Below, piece after piece: positions 8,453 to 16,145 of a stretch of DNA of 21,344 bases. How positions within the stretch are numbered: position 1 is the stretch's first letter; each line of letters begins with the position of its first letter. This stretch comes from Bacteroidales bacterium (GTDB taxonomy: Bacteria > Bacteroidota > Bacteroidia > Bacteroidales > UBA932), in NCBI GenBank assembly GCA_017471085.1, contig JAFUWW010000077.1, positions 1 through 21,344 on the forward strand. Direction: 5' to 3'. The notes beneath the pieces were generated by a model. The model worked only from the letters and a program-made list of their open reading frames with translations, did not search any database and was not told the DNA's origin. The translations under genes and the position numbers were made by a program.

Positions 8453-9619
8453 ATGAAAACGAAAGCTTTCTCCTTCATTGCCCTCGCCGCGGCCGTGCTC
8501 GCGGGATGCGGCACCAACAACGCCCCGGTTCCTGCCCAGCCCGACCCCGTCAAGATTGAACCCGGCGAGCAGGCCCCCCTGGCCGATCCCGGGCAGAAGA
8601 ATTTCGGCGGCTCCGCCATGGCCAACCGCGACACGACCGGCATGGCCGAACGGATGCGCCGGATGCGGGAAGAGCAGAATCGCATCCGGACCGTCCACTT
8701 CAACGACCTTTCCATGAGCGACCCGTACATTTATCCGGATCCCGTCACAAAGACCTACTACCTCACCTCTTCCGGCGGACGCCAGTGGAGGAGCAAGGAC
8801 CTGGTGATGTGGGAAGGCCCGTACAATGTGGTGGATTTGAGCGGGACCTGGTGTGAAAAAGCCGGTTTTGCCGCCGCTGCGGAAATCCACAAGATCGGGG
8901 ATTATTATTATTACGCCGGAACCTGGAGCGACCACAGCGACCTCATCCAGCAGGTTCCCCGCCGCTACAACGTGCCCCACAACCAGACTTACCTGTTGCG
9001 CTCGAAGAGTCCGGAAGGTCCGTTCGTGCCTTTCTCCGTCACGCCCGGATACGACTATCAGCCGCATGAGTGGGACTGCATAGACGGCACGCTCTATGAG
9101 GAAAACGGCCATATTTACATGGTGTTCGTGCACGAGTGGACCCAGCTGATCGACGGGACCATGGATTACATCGAACTGGCACCGGACCTCACCAGAACCA
9201 TCTCCGAGTGGCCCGTGACCATGTTCCGTGCTTCCGAGAGCCCTGCCAGCGAAGAGATGAACGGGCTGGGCGAGGCCACCTTCGGCCTCAAGATGCCCGG
9301 CTGGGTGACCGACGGTCCGCAGATGTTCCGTACGAAGACCGGCAAGCTGGGCATGCTATGGAGCACTTGGGGCAAGGAGCGCTACCTGCAGGCCGTGTGC
9401 TATTCCCAGTCCGGTACCATCGCCGGTCCCTGGATACAGGAACCGGAACCGTTCCTGGCCAACAATTCCGGCCACGGCATGCTCTTCCGCACGTTCGACG
9501 GGGAACTCCGTTATGTGGTACACCATGTGGAAGGGGACGGCCCCCGCAAACCGCAGTATTGGACGGTGGATGATTCCGGCGACAAACTGGTGCTGGGCAA
9601 GCAGATCAAAGTCCAGTAA
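8453..9619 (+). CDS. Secreted lipoprotein, glycoside hydrolase family 43-like
   Basis: A 388-residue product with a lipoprotein signal: charged start, hydrophobic stretch and lipobox LAGC (Cys19). A Pro-rich and charged linker runs to about 80. The rest resembles the five-bladed beta-propeller of GH43 arabinosidases and xylosidases: SDPYIYPDP with the base Asp at 90, EIHKIGDYYYYAGTW, CIDGTLYEENGHIYMVF with Asp 211 at the modulator position, WVTDGPQMFRTKTGKLGMLW, and a late GHGMLFRTFDGELRYVVHH with the structural His. The position normally held by the acid Glu (EGP) is Asp287. Substrate cannot be given. No SusC/SusD pair is nearby; it lies 42 bases after miaA without an obvious promoter and ends at a strong terminator. 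Confidence 0.8.
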   Translation: MKTKAFSFIALAAAVLAGCGTNNAPVPAQPDPVKIEPGEQAPLADPGQKNFGGSAMANRDTTGMAERMRRMREEQNRIRTVHFNDLSMSDPYIYPDPVTKTYYLTSSGGRQWRSKDLVMWEGPYNVVDLSGTWCEKAGFAAAAEIHKIGDYYYYAGTWSDHSDLIQQVPRRYNVPHNQTYLLRSKSPEGPFVPFSVTPGYDYQPHEWDCIDGTLYEENGHIYMVFVHEWTQLIDGTMDYIELAPDLTRTISEWPVTMFRASESPASEEMNGLGEATFGLKMPGWVTDGPQMFRTKTGKLGMLWSTWGKERYLQAVCYSQSGTIAGPWIQEPEPFLANNSGHGMLFRTFDGELRYVVHHVEGDGPRKPQYWTVDDSGDKLVLGKQIKVQ

Positions 9620-9652
9620 TCCGGACAGATTTGTTTTGGCTGGTTATGATGG

Positions 9653-9693
9653 ACAGGGCAGGCTTGTTTTTTAGCCTGCCCTGTTTTGTTTTT
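9653..9693 (+). terminator. Intrinsic terminator after the GH43-like gene
   Basis: A perfect 12-bp stem (ACAGGGCAGGCT at 9653-9664 with its complement at 9673-9684) and an 8-base loop are followed by a T-rich run. It closes the miaA/GH43 transcript just ahead of the metK promoter. Confidence 0.9.
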
Positions 9694-9714
9694 AAAAAAA
9701 TAGTGCTACCTTTG
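9685..9714 (+). promoter_or_regulatory. Bacteroidota promoter for metK
   Basis: TTTG at 9685-9688 and TACCTTTG at 9707-9714 are separated by 18 bases. Transcription from about 9720 gives a leader of about 115 bases that holds the riboswitch and terminator described below. Confidence 0.7.
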
Positions 9715-9726
9715 CGGTCCCAAAAT

Positions 9727-9775
9727 ATGTGGAGAGATTTGTTTGCTTGCAACCACTTTAAAAAATGCTAAAATT
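9727..9775 (+). promoter_or_regulatory. SAM-II-like riboswitch aptamer upstream of metK
   Basis: The leader follows the SAM-II order: short P1 stem GTGG (9729-9732) with CCAC (9753-9756); a loop with GATTT (9736-9740) and TTGCA (9747-9751); then TTTAAAAAAT and GCTAAAA (9767-9773). In SAM-II the loop TTGC region and the 3' GCTAAA form the pseudoknot that holds S-adenosylmethionine, and the loop GATTT forms a triplex with it. The downstream gene makes SAM, which is the expected target. Identified by eye against the known SAM-II pattern; a covariance search was not run. Confidence 0.72.
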
Positions 9776-9801
9776 ACATTTCATATCAGTGTTTTGTGTT
9801 T

Positions 9802-9836
9802 TTAGCCTCCCGCATACAGCAAGGGGCTAATTTTTT
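9802..9836 (+). terminator. Conditional terminator of the metK leader
   Basis: TTAGCCTC (9802-9809) pairs with GGGGCTAA (9823-9830, one G-T pair), followed by six T (9831-9836) directly before the metK ATG. The segment TTTTAGC (9800-9806) is the exact complement of the riboswitch segment GCTAAAA (9767-9773), so an alternative antiterminator pairing is available when SAM is not bound. Confidence 0.7.
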
Positions 9837-11147
9837 ATGTATATGAAGAACTATCTTTTTACTTCCGAGTCGGTGAGTGAAGGACATCCCGACAAAGTGG
9901 CCGACCAGATCAGCGACGCCATCCTGGACCAGTTCCTGATGCAGGACCCTGAGGCCAAGGTGGCCTGTGAGACCTTCTGCTCCACCGGAATGGTGGTGGT
10001 GATGGGCGAAGTGAAGGCCGAAGCCTACGTGGACATCCAGACCACCGTACGCGATACCATCCGCCGGATCGGCTATACCAAGGCCGATTATATGTTCGAC
10101 GCCTCCAGCTGCGGAGTGCTCAGCGCCCTCCACGAGCAGAGCGCCGACATCAACCGCGGCGTGGAACGCGCCTCCGAAGACGAGCAGGGAGCCGGCGACC
10201 AGGGCATGATGTTCGGCTATGCCTGCCGGGATACGGAAGACTATATGCCGCTGCCGCTCTACCTGAGCCATAAACTGCTGGAAATCCTGGCCGATATCCG
10301 CCATAACGAACTGTCCCTGATGCCTTACCTGCGTCCGGACGCCAAGAGCCAGTTCACCATCGAGTATGACGGGGAGACCCACCAGCCGGTGAAGGTGCAT
10401 ACCATCGTCCTGAGCACCCAGCACGACGAATTCGTCCCGGAAAGCCTGGGCAAGATGTCCTATACGGACGCTGTGGAGCAGTACGGGCAGGCCAAGGTCG
10501 ATGCCGCCATGCAGAGCAAGATCCGCTTCGACGTGGAAACCATCCTGATTCCACGCCTGAAGGCCTCCCTTCCCGAAGAAACCGCCCGGCTCATCCACAG
10601 TTTCATCCTGCATGTGAATCCTACCGGCAAGTTCGTCATCGGCGGCCCCCACGGCGACACCGGCCTTACCGGCCGCAAGATTATTGTCGACACCTATGGC
10701 GGAAAGGGTGCCCATGGCGGCGGAGCCTTCTCCGGCAAAGACCCTTCCAAGGTGGACCGCAGTGCCGCTTATGCCGCCCGTTACATCGCCAAGAACCTGG
10801 TGGCGGCCGGCGTGGCCGACGAATGCCTGGTGCAACTGGCCTATGCTATTGGCGTGGCTGAACCGGTGAGCGTGTTCGTGGATACCTATGGAACGGCCCG
10901 CAACGGCCTTTCTGACGGCGAAATCGCGGAGAAGGTCCGGACTCTGTTCGACCTGCGCCCCGCCCGCATCATCGCCAAATTCGGCCTCAAGAATCCCATT
11001 TACGCCCCCACCGCCGCCTATGGCCACATGGGCCGCAAGCCGTTCACCAAGACGGTAAAGGTGCAGGGCAAAGAGAAGATCGTCCAGTTCTTCGGCTGGG
11101 AGCTCCTGGACAGCGTGCCTGCCGTAAAGAAGGCCTTCGACCTCTGA
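9837..11147 (+). CDS. metK: S-adenosylmethionine synthetase
   Basis: MetK makes SAM from methionine and ATP. The 436-residue product has all family blocks: [21 protein letters not shown] at the N terminus (GHPDK at 16-20), [10 protein letters not shown], the central [20 protein letters not shown] (family usually GDAGLTGRK), [29 protein letters not shown], and the C-terminal KPFTKTVK region. The length fits Bacteroidota MetK, which is longer than the E. coli enzyme. The ATG at 9837 directly follows the leader T run; a second Met lies two codons later. Expression is likely repressed by SAM through the leader. Confidence 0.97.
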   Translation: MYMKNYLFTSESVSEGHPDKVADQISDAILDQFLMQDPEAKVACETFCSTGMVVVMGEVKAEAYVDIQTTVRDTIRRIGYTKADYMFDASSCGVLSALHEQSADINRGVERASEDEQGAGDQGMMFGYACRDTEDYMPLPLYLSHKLLEILADIRHNELSLMPYLRPDAKSQFTIEYDGETHQPVKVHTIVLSTQHDEFVPESLGKMSYTDAVEQYGQAKVDAAMQSKIRFDVETILIPRLKASLPEETARLIHSFILHVNPTGKFVIGGPHGDTGLTGRKIIVDTYGGKGAHGGGAFSGKDPSKVDRSAAYAARYIAKNLVAAGVADECLVQLAYAIGVAEPVSVFVDTYGTARNGLSDGEIAEKVRTLFDLRPARIIAKFGLKNPIYAPTAAYGHMGRKPFTKTVKVQGKEKIVQFFGWELLDSVPAVKKAFDL

Positions 11148-11165
11148 AGTTTCGGAGATTTTTCG

Positions 11166-11173
11166 TAACTTTG
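11166..11173 (+). promoter_or_regulatory. -7 promoter element for the SUI1-DUF4271 genes
   Basis: TAACTTTG fits TAnnTTTG, 24 bases before the ATG at 11198. The -33 element is not clear. Confidence 0.55.
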
Positions 11174-11197
11174 CAGCCTGATTATTAATAGATTATC

Positions 11198-11542
11198 ATG
11201 GCGGACAACGACTGGAAAGCGAGACTGGGGGTGGTCTATTCCACCAATCCGGATTTCCAATATACCACGGAAGAGAAAGTGGAGGCGGAAACGCTTGCGC
11301 CCGGAAAGCAGCGGCTTATCGTGGGCATCGACCGGAGAAACCGGGGCGGAAAGCAGGTGACGCTGATTACCGGCTTCCAGGGGGCCGATGAAGACCTGAA
11401 AGCCCTGGCCAAGACTTTAAAGACCAAACTGGGAGTGGGCGGAAGCGCCAAGGAAGGAGAAATCACCATCCAGGGCGATTTCCGGGACAAGGTGACCGCC
11501 CTGCTCAAGGAAATGGGCTATAACGCAAAAAGGGGGAACTGA
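11198..11542 (+). CDS. SUI1/eIF1-type translation factor (YciH family)
   Basis: A 114-residue protein whose C-terminal two thirds match the SUI1 domain: RRNRGGKQVTLITGF, LKALAKTLKTKLGVGGSAKEGEITIQGD, then FRDKVTALLKEMGY. Bacterial members such as E. coli YciH resemble eukaryotic eIF1 and affect start-codon fidelity in vitro; their in vivo role is unsettled. The N-terminal 45 residues are a linker with little structure. It is followed after one base by the DUF4271 gene, so the two are co-transcribed. Confidence 0.92.
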   Translation: MADNDWKARLGVVYSTNPDFQYTTEEKVEAETLAPGKQRLIVGIDRRNRGGKQVTLITGFQGADEDLKALAKTLKTKLGVGGSAKEGEITIQGDFRDKVTALLKEMGYNAKRGN

Positions 11543-11543
11543 C

Positions 11544-12248
11544 ATGCAGGCTGATTCACTGTTCAAGTCGGGAGAACTCCTGCTGGAGCCGTCGTCTTCA
11601 GAAGCTGCCGGGGCTGCTGGCCAGGCCCCGCTGCTGCTGGGCATCCTGGTGACGGTTTTCGTGATCCTGGCTATCCTGGAACTGAAGAATTTCCTGCATG
11701 TGGCGCCTTTCCTTTGGGACAGCGTGTTCAGGGCCCGGGGAAGCATGGCGCTGGAGAACAATGTCCGCGTGGCCCGGGAAAGGAATTATCTGGCCCTGGT
11801 CCTCATCATCCCGGCCATCCTGTTCGTTTACAGGTACCGCGCCTACGATCCCGATTTCCTGCAGCCGCTCTCCGACAACCTTCGCCTGGCGGCCGTGGCC
11901 GGTGTATTCCTTGCCTGTCTGCTGTTGAGGTTCCTGCTTTACGTGTGGCTGAAACCCAGGCGCCGGGCCGACAATTTCCGGTTGGCGCACCGGGCCGGTT
12001 ACACATTTTTCATCCTTTTGATGCTGCCGGTCCTCGCTACGGTGGGGATTCTGTCGCTAATTGGTGTCAATGACTTTACAATCAGGATGTTGCTTTACGT
12101 CGAGGCAGCCCTGGTCTATCTGGTTTTCCTGTTCCGGAAATCACAAATTTTGTCATTGTCTTGCAATCCTTTGCTAACTTTTTTGTACCTTTGCGGGCTT
12201 GAAATTCTGCCGACCGGCGCCCTGGTGGCCACGGCAGTGTTGTTGTAG
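11544..12248 (+). CDS. DUF4271 integral membrane protein
   Basis: A 234-residue protein of the Bacteroidota-specific DUF4271 family, function unknown. About six or seven hydrophobic segments can be seen, beginning with LLLGILVTVFVILAILEL, then LALVLIIPAILFVY, LAAVAGVFLACLLLRFLLYV, YTFFILLMLPVLATVGILSLI, MLLYVEAALVYLVFLF, and the family-typical end FLYLCGLEILPTGALV. It directly precedes hemD, as is common in Bacteroidota. The last coding 60 bases become AT-rich because they carry the hemD promoter. The stop is TAG. Confidence 0.85.
   Translation: MQADSLFKSGELLLEPSSSEAAGAAGQAPLLLGILVTVFVILAILELKNFLHVAPFLWDSVFRARGSMALENNVRVARERNYLALVLIIPAILFVYRYRAYDPDFLQPLSDNLRLAAVAGVFLACLLLRFLLYVWLKPRRRADNFRLAHRAGYTFFILLMLPVLATVGILSLIGVNDFTIRMLLYVEAALVYLVFLFRKSQILSLSCNPLLTFLYLCGLEILPTGALVATAVLL
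12160..12193 (+). promoter_or_regulatory. Promoter for hemD inside the end of the DUF4271 gene
   Basis: CTTG at 12160-12163 and TACCTTTG at 12186-12193 are separated by 22 bases. Transcription from about 12200 would give hemD, rnpA and yidD their own message with a leader of about 68 bases. Confidence 0.6.
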
Positions 12249-12267
12249 TGTAGTGAAGATAACGAAA

Positions 12268-13011
12268 ATGAGTATCAAGAACATCCTGATTTCCCAGAAG
12301 GCTCCCCGTGTGCTTACTCAGTATCAGAGCGTTACCGAACGTTTTGGGGTAAACTTCGAATTCTGCCCTTTCTATGTCGTAGAACCCCTCTCTTCCAGGG
12401 AGTTCCGCGCCCAGCGGATCAATATTCTGGACTATACCGCCATCGTGTTTTCGTCCCGTCATGCCATCGACGCCTTCTTCCTTCTGGCAGAAGAGCTTCG
12501 CATCAAGATCCCCGAGACCATGAAGTATTTCTGCACCACGGAAGCCGTGGCCATGTACCTGCAGAAGCATATCGTCTACCGCAAGCGGAAAATCTTCTAC
12601 GGAACCGGAACCCCGGAAAGCCTGGTCGGCCTCATCGGCCCCAAGCACAAGGGAGAGAACTTCCTGATCACCATGTCGGATTCGTCTTCGGCCGAGGCCA
12701 TCACCTCCCTTTTCAGCGCCAACAAGCTCAATTACACTACGGGCATTTTTGTCAAGTCCGTCAGCCAGGACCTGAAAGAACTCAACCTGCAGGCCTACGA
12801 CATGGTCGTTTTCTACAATCCGGCCGATGTGAAATCGCTGCAGGAGAATTTCCCGGATTTCCAGCAGGGAGACATCAAGATGGTCTCCTATGGCAAATCC
12901 ATCGTCAAAGCCATGGAGGAAGCAGGTCTCCGCATCGACGTAAAGGCGCCCTCCCCGGAAGCCCCTTCCGTAGCCAAGGCCATCGAACTGTATCTTGAAA
13001 GCCTGCAGTAA
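12268..13011 (+). CDS. hemD: Uroporphyrinogen-III synthase
   Basis: HemD closes hydroxymethylbilane to uroporphyrinogen III in heme and siroheme synthesis. The 247-residue product shows the two-domain HemD pattern as found in Bacteroidota: KNILISQKAPR at the start, FGVNFEFCPFYVVEPLSSREFR, DYTAIVFSSRHAIDAFF, YFCTTEAVAMYL, then in the second domain FLITMSDSSSAEAI, AYDMVVFYNPADVKSL and KMVSYGKSIVKAMEEAGL. HemD is poorly conserved, so the call also rests on the DUF4271 neighbour. The ATG at 12268 lies downstream of the promoter; a frame upstream to 12199 is open but overlaps DUF4271. Its stop overlaps the rnpA ATG (TAATG). Confidence 0.88.
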   Translation: MSIKNILISQKAPRVLTQYQSVTERFGVNFEFCPFYVVEPLSSREFRAQRINILDYTAIVFSSRHAIDAFFLLAEELRIKIPETMKYFCTTEAVAMYLQKHIVYRKRKIFYGTGTPESLVGLIGPKHKGENFLITMSDSSSAEAITSLFSANKLNYTTGIFVKSVSQDLKELNLQAYDMVVFYNPADVKSLQENFPDFQQGDIKMVSYGKSIVKAMEEAGLRIDVKAPSPEAPSVAKAIELYLESLQ

Positions 13012-13421
13012 TGCCCGGGCAAACCCTCTCCAAGGCCGAAAGGCTCTGCGGCAAATCCGCCGTGGAGGCGCTCTTCGGGCACGGAAAGGGCGGCATGCGG
13101 GGCTGTCTCCGTTACCGTTATACCCTGCGGGCCGATGAAAATCCCTCCCGCATCCTGGTGTCCGTCCCCAAGCGTTGTTTCAAGCGCGCCGTGAAGCGGA
13201 ACCTTCTCAAACGCCGCATCCGTGAGGCCTACCGTCGCCAGAAGTCGCTGCTGGGCCCCGGTGTGGATATCCTGTTCCTCTATGCCGACAAGCAGCTCCG
13301 TCCCTATGCCGAAATCTACTCGGACATGACGGCCGTCCTGTCGTCCTTCTCAGGGGAGCGTAAAGTGGAACCTGTTGATAATCAGGAAGAAAGCCAAAAG
13401 TGCCTGGTCGAAAAAGGATAG
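13011..13421 (+). CDS. rnpA: Ribonuclease P protein component
   Basis: RnpA binds the RNase P RNA and helps process tRNA 5' ends. The 136-residue basic protein has the signature [29 protein letters not shown] at about 47-75, with the RNR-type core [14 protein letters not shown], and LSKAERL at the N terminus. The C-terminal 30 residues are acidic and poorly conserved. It overlaps hemD by one base and is followed by yidD, a pair kept in most bacteria; rpmH, the usual upstream neighbour elsewhere, is absent here. The stop is TAG. Confidence 0.95.
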   Translation: MPGQTLSKAERLCGKSAVEALFGHGKGGMRGCLRYRYTLRADENPSRILVSVPKRCFKRAVKRNLLKRRIREAYRRQKSLLGPGVDILFLYADKQLRPYAEIYSDMTAVLSSFSGERKVEPVDNQEESQKCLVEKG

Positions 13422-13446
13422 ACACTTTTTGCGTAAACTATTGATT

Positions 13447-13689
13447 ATGAAAAGTTTCCGGAAAACGCTCAAATCGGTTTTGATTTTCCCGTTCGTACTT
13501 CTGATCAAATTTTATCAGGTGTGCATCAGTCCGTTCACGCCTCCGTCGTGCCGGTTCACGCCCACCTGTTCGCAGTACGCCCTGGAAGCTTTCCGCAAAT
13601 ACGGGCCTTTCAAAGGTTTCTATTTATCGGCCCGCAGAATCCTCCGCTGTCATCCCTGGGGTGGAAGCGGCTATGACCCGGTGCCTTAG
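13447..13689 (+). CDS. yidD: Membrane protein insertion efficiency factor YidD
   Basis: An 80-residue YidD, which assists YidC-dependent membrane insertion. It shows the family core: [30 protein letters not shown], then [30 protein letters not shown], with the conserved cysteines and the HPW...GYDPVP end. The ATG at 13447 gives the normal length; the frame is open to a TTG at 13375 inside rnpA, which is less likely. It ends with TAG, and the menG ATG lies six bases after that stop's first base in the same frame. Confidence 0.95.
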   Translation: MKSFRKTLKSVLIFPFVLLIKFYQVCISPFTPPSCRFTPTCSQYALEAFRKYGPFKGFYLSARRILRCHPWGGSGYDPVP

Positions 13690-13692
13690 CCT

Positions 13693-15906
13693 ATGCCCAA
13701 GAAAGAAAAGATACAACGGATGTTCGATTCCATCGCCCCGTCGTACGACAGGCTGAACCACCTGATGTCGCTCAACGTGGACAAACTGTGGCGCCGCCAT
13801 GCCTTGAAGGAAATTGTGGACGGGACGCCGCAGCAGGTTCTGGACGTAGCCTGCGGCACTGGTGATTCCACCATTTCCGTAGCCAAAGCCGCCGCGGCGG
13901 GCAGCCTGGTAACCGGCGCCGACATTTCCGAGGGCATGATGGCCCTGGTGATGGAAAAAGCCCGGAAAGCAGGCGTGGAAGACCGCATTCGCCTCCAGGT
14001 GGCCGACGGAGAGAATCTCCCTTATGCCGATGGTGCCTTCCACCGGGTCACCTGCGCGTTCGGTATCCGTAACTTCGAGCATAAGGAGCAGGGGCTCAGG
14101 GAGTTCCTGCGGGTGCTTGCCCCTGGCGGAAAGGCCGTGATCCTGGAACTGTCCGTGCCCCGCAACCGGGTGCTCCGCGCCTTGTACGATCTTTATTTCA
14201 TGCATATCCTGCCTTGGGTCGGGGGAATAATCTCCGGCGACAAGGCCGCCTATCAATATCTGCCGGCCTCGGTCCACGCCTTTCCGGCTCCGGACCGCTT
14301 CTGCTCCATGATGGAGGAAGCCGGCTTCAGGAATGTCCGCCACAAGGCCCTCAGCATGGGCCTTTGCCGGATGTACACCGGTGAGAAAGACAATAATCCA
14401 TTAAATCCTAAATCTATGTCCAATTACTTTTATGACATGCTTCCCCGCGAGGAATTCGAACGGATTCCGTATCTTCCGACCGTGGGTGAATTCGTAGAGT
14501 GGATGGAGAAAGAATATGCCGATATGCCGGCTCTCTCCGACCAGACCAACACCATTACTTACAAGGAGCTTTGTGACAGAGTGGCCCGTCGACGCGCCTT
14601 CATCGAAGGTCTCGGTCTTGAGAAGGGTGCCCACATCGCCATCTTCGACCGCAACAGCCAGGATGCCATCGAACTTTTCCTGGCCGTCACTTCCGCCGGT
14701 TACGTGGCCATGAACTTCCCGGCTTCCCTGCCGGAAATGGCCGTCATCGGCTCCTGCATGAAATTCGACATCGCTGCCATCTTCGTGCGTGACGAGTTCG
14801 CCCCGCTCTGCCAGAAACTGCAGGGCGTGAAGGTGCTCCCCGCCTCCAGCATCGCCGATACCAAGGCTCCCGTCACCGTCGTGGACAAGGAGCAGCCGGC
14901 CGCCCTCTTCTTCACCGGCGGCACCACCGGAACACCCAAGGGCGCCGTCCTCAGCCACCGTGCCCTCATGCGCGGTTCCTACAACGCCATCTTCAAGCCC
15001 GGCAAGGTGATCGGCGTACACCGCTATATCGCCCTCCTTCCGCTCAGCCATGTCTTCGGCCTCATCGCCGGCACCATGGGCTGCTTCTATACGGGCAACC
15101 TCATCTATACCTGTGAAGACATGAAGGCCACCATCGGCAAGCTCCCTGTGATCAAGCCTACCCTGCTGGTGATCGTCCCGGGTATCTGCGACATCCTGTC
15201 CGGCCTGGTGAAAATGTACGGCCCGCAGTTCCTGGGCGGCAGCCTGCGCATGATCATCTCCGGCGCCGCCAACGTGCCGCCGCGCCTGGTGAGCATCTTC
15301 TCCAAGCTGGGTGTGGAATTCTGCTTCGGCTACGGCCTTACGGAAACCGCCAACCTTACATCGGCCAACGCCAATGCGGTGGAGAAGCCCACGTCCATCG
15401 GCAAGATCTATCCCGGCCAGGAGGCCAGAATCGTGGACGGCGAGCTCTGGGTCAAGGGTGACAACCTTTTCTCCGGCTATTACAAAGATCCTGAGAAGAC
15501 CGCCGAGGCCCTCACTCCGGACGGCTGGCTCCGCACCGGCGACCTGTGCCGCTTCGACGAGGAAGGCTTCCTTTACATCACCGGCCGCATCAAGAACCTT
15601 ATCGTGCTGTCCAACGGCGAGAATGTGAGCCCGGAGGCCCTGGAAGAGCCCTTCTATGCCGATCCTTGCGTCCGCGACGCCATGGTGAAGGAAGATGAAC
15701 TCAATGGCAGTCAGGTGATTGCCGTAGAGATCCTTCCGCTGATGCCCGCCTTCGACAGCAAGCCCTGGGAAGAAGTGGAGGCTTACATGAACAATCTGGT
15801 GGCCAAGATCAACGCGAACCTTCCCTCCACCCATCAGATCCGCAAAGTGACCGTGCGCACAGAAGATTTCAAGCGTACCGGCAGCATGAAAGTTTCCCGC
15901 GTATGA
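13693..15906 (+). CDS. menG: Demethylmenaquinone methyltransferase (MenG/UbiE) fused in frame to an ANL-family acyl-activating ligase
   Basis: A 737-residue frame with two enzymes. Residues 1-232 are MenG, which methylates demethylmenaquinone with SAM: FDSIAPSYDRLNHLMS, VLDVACGTGDST, GADISEGMM, AFGIRNF, LELSVP, and the usual end MGLCRMYTGEK. Nine residues encoded by an AT-rich stretch (14389-14415) follow, then Met242 starts an AMP-forming ligase: FTGGTTGTPKGAVLSH (407-422), FGYGLTET (545-552), WLRTGDLCRFDEEGFLYITGR with KNLIVLSNGENVSPE, and a C-terminal lysine in TGSMKVSR (K733). Both halves look complete. The ligase half most likely loads a fatty acid onto the next gene's acyl carrier protein, whose ATG overlaps its TGA. 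Nothing in the two reactions calls for fusion, so loss of a stop codon between neighbours is the simplest origin. Confidence 0.88.
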   Translation: MPKKEKIQRMFDSIAPSYDRLNHLMSLNVDKLWRRHALKEIVDGTPQQVLDVACGTGDSTISVAKAAAAGSLVTGADISEGMMALVMEKARKAGVEDRIRLQVADGENLPYADGAFHRVTCAFGIRNFEHKEQGLREFLRVLAPGGKAVILELSVPRNRVLRALYDLYFMHILPWVGGIISGDKAAYQYLPASVHAFPAPDRFCSMMEEAGFRNVRHKALSMGLCRMYTGEKDNNPLNPKSMSNYFYDMLPREEFERIPYLPTVGEFVEWMEKEYADMPALSDQTNTITYKELCDRVARRRAFIEGLGLEKGAHIAIFDRNSQDAIELFLAVTSAGYVAMNFPASLPEMAVIGSCMKFDIAAIFVRDEFAPLCQKLQGVKVLPASSIADTKAPVTVVDKEQPAALFFTGGTTGTPKGAVLSHRALMRGSYNAIFKPGKVIGVHRYIALLPLSHVFGLIAGTMGCFYTGNLIYTCEDMKATIGKLPVIKPTLLVIVPGICDILSGLVKMYGPQFLGGSLRMIISGAANVPPRLVSIFSKLGVEFCFGYGLTETANLTSANANAVEKPTSIGKIYPGQEARIVDGELWVKGDNLFSGYYKDPEKTAEALTPDGWLRTGDLCRFDEEGFLYITGRIKNLIVLSNGENVSPEALEEPFYADPCVRDAMVKEDELNGSQVIAVEILPLMPAFDSKPWEEVEAYMNNLVAKINANLPSTHQIRKVTVRTEDFKRTGSMKVSRV
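14416..15906 (+). other. ANL ligase moiety (candidate acyl-ACP synthetase) with possible own start at 14416
   Basis: The ATG at 14416 begins a 496-residue stretch that is the normal size of a stand-alone acyl-CoA/acyl-ACP synthetase. The preceding 27 bases are AT-rich and look like a former intergenic leader. TAA triplets lie in this stretch in other frames, and a single T-to-A change in the in-frame TTA at 14401 would make a TAA between the two genes. Confidence 0.6.
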
Positions 15907-16145
15907 CAAGAGAAGAAGTCTTCGACGGCCTCAAAGAAGTGATCGCCGTCATCCGTCCCAAGACGGACCTGACCAACGTGAATTTCGATACCGAGCTAGT
16001 CCGCGAGCTCGGTATCGACTCCCTTTCCATGCTGCTGCTTTCCCTGGCGGTGGAAGAAAAGTTCAAAATGCATTTCCCCGACGGAGAGGCTGTGCCCAAG
16101 ACCGTCGGGGAAGTCTGCGATTCCGTGATTAAGGCGCTTTCCTAA
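15903..16145 (+). CDS. Acyl carrier protein
   Basis: An 80-residue acidic protein with the phosphopantetheine site LGIDSLSML (Ser40) and the helical ACP pattern. It overlaps the ligase stop by ATGA, so it is translated with it; this coupling suggests a dedicated ACP rather than the fatty-acid-synthesis AcpP, which usually lies beside fabF. Its TAA stop overlaps the convergent GNAT gene's stop. Confidence 0.93.
   Translation: MTREEVFDGLKEVIAVIRPKTDLTNVNFDTELVRELGIDSLSMLLLSLAVEEKFKMHFPDGEAVPKTVGEVCDSVIKALS

Noticed and set aside
8900..8914. Short ATT repeat in the GH43-like gene as a slippage tract
   Set aside because: Only four units, coding for a normal Tyr-rich beta strand (YYYY) common in this family.
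14401..15909. A 502-codon minus-strand frame opposite the ANL ligase
   Set aside because: Antisense shadow with no domain pattern; the plus strand carries all ANL motifs.
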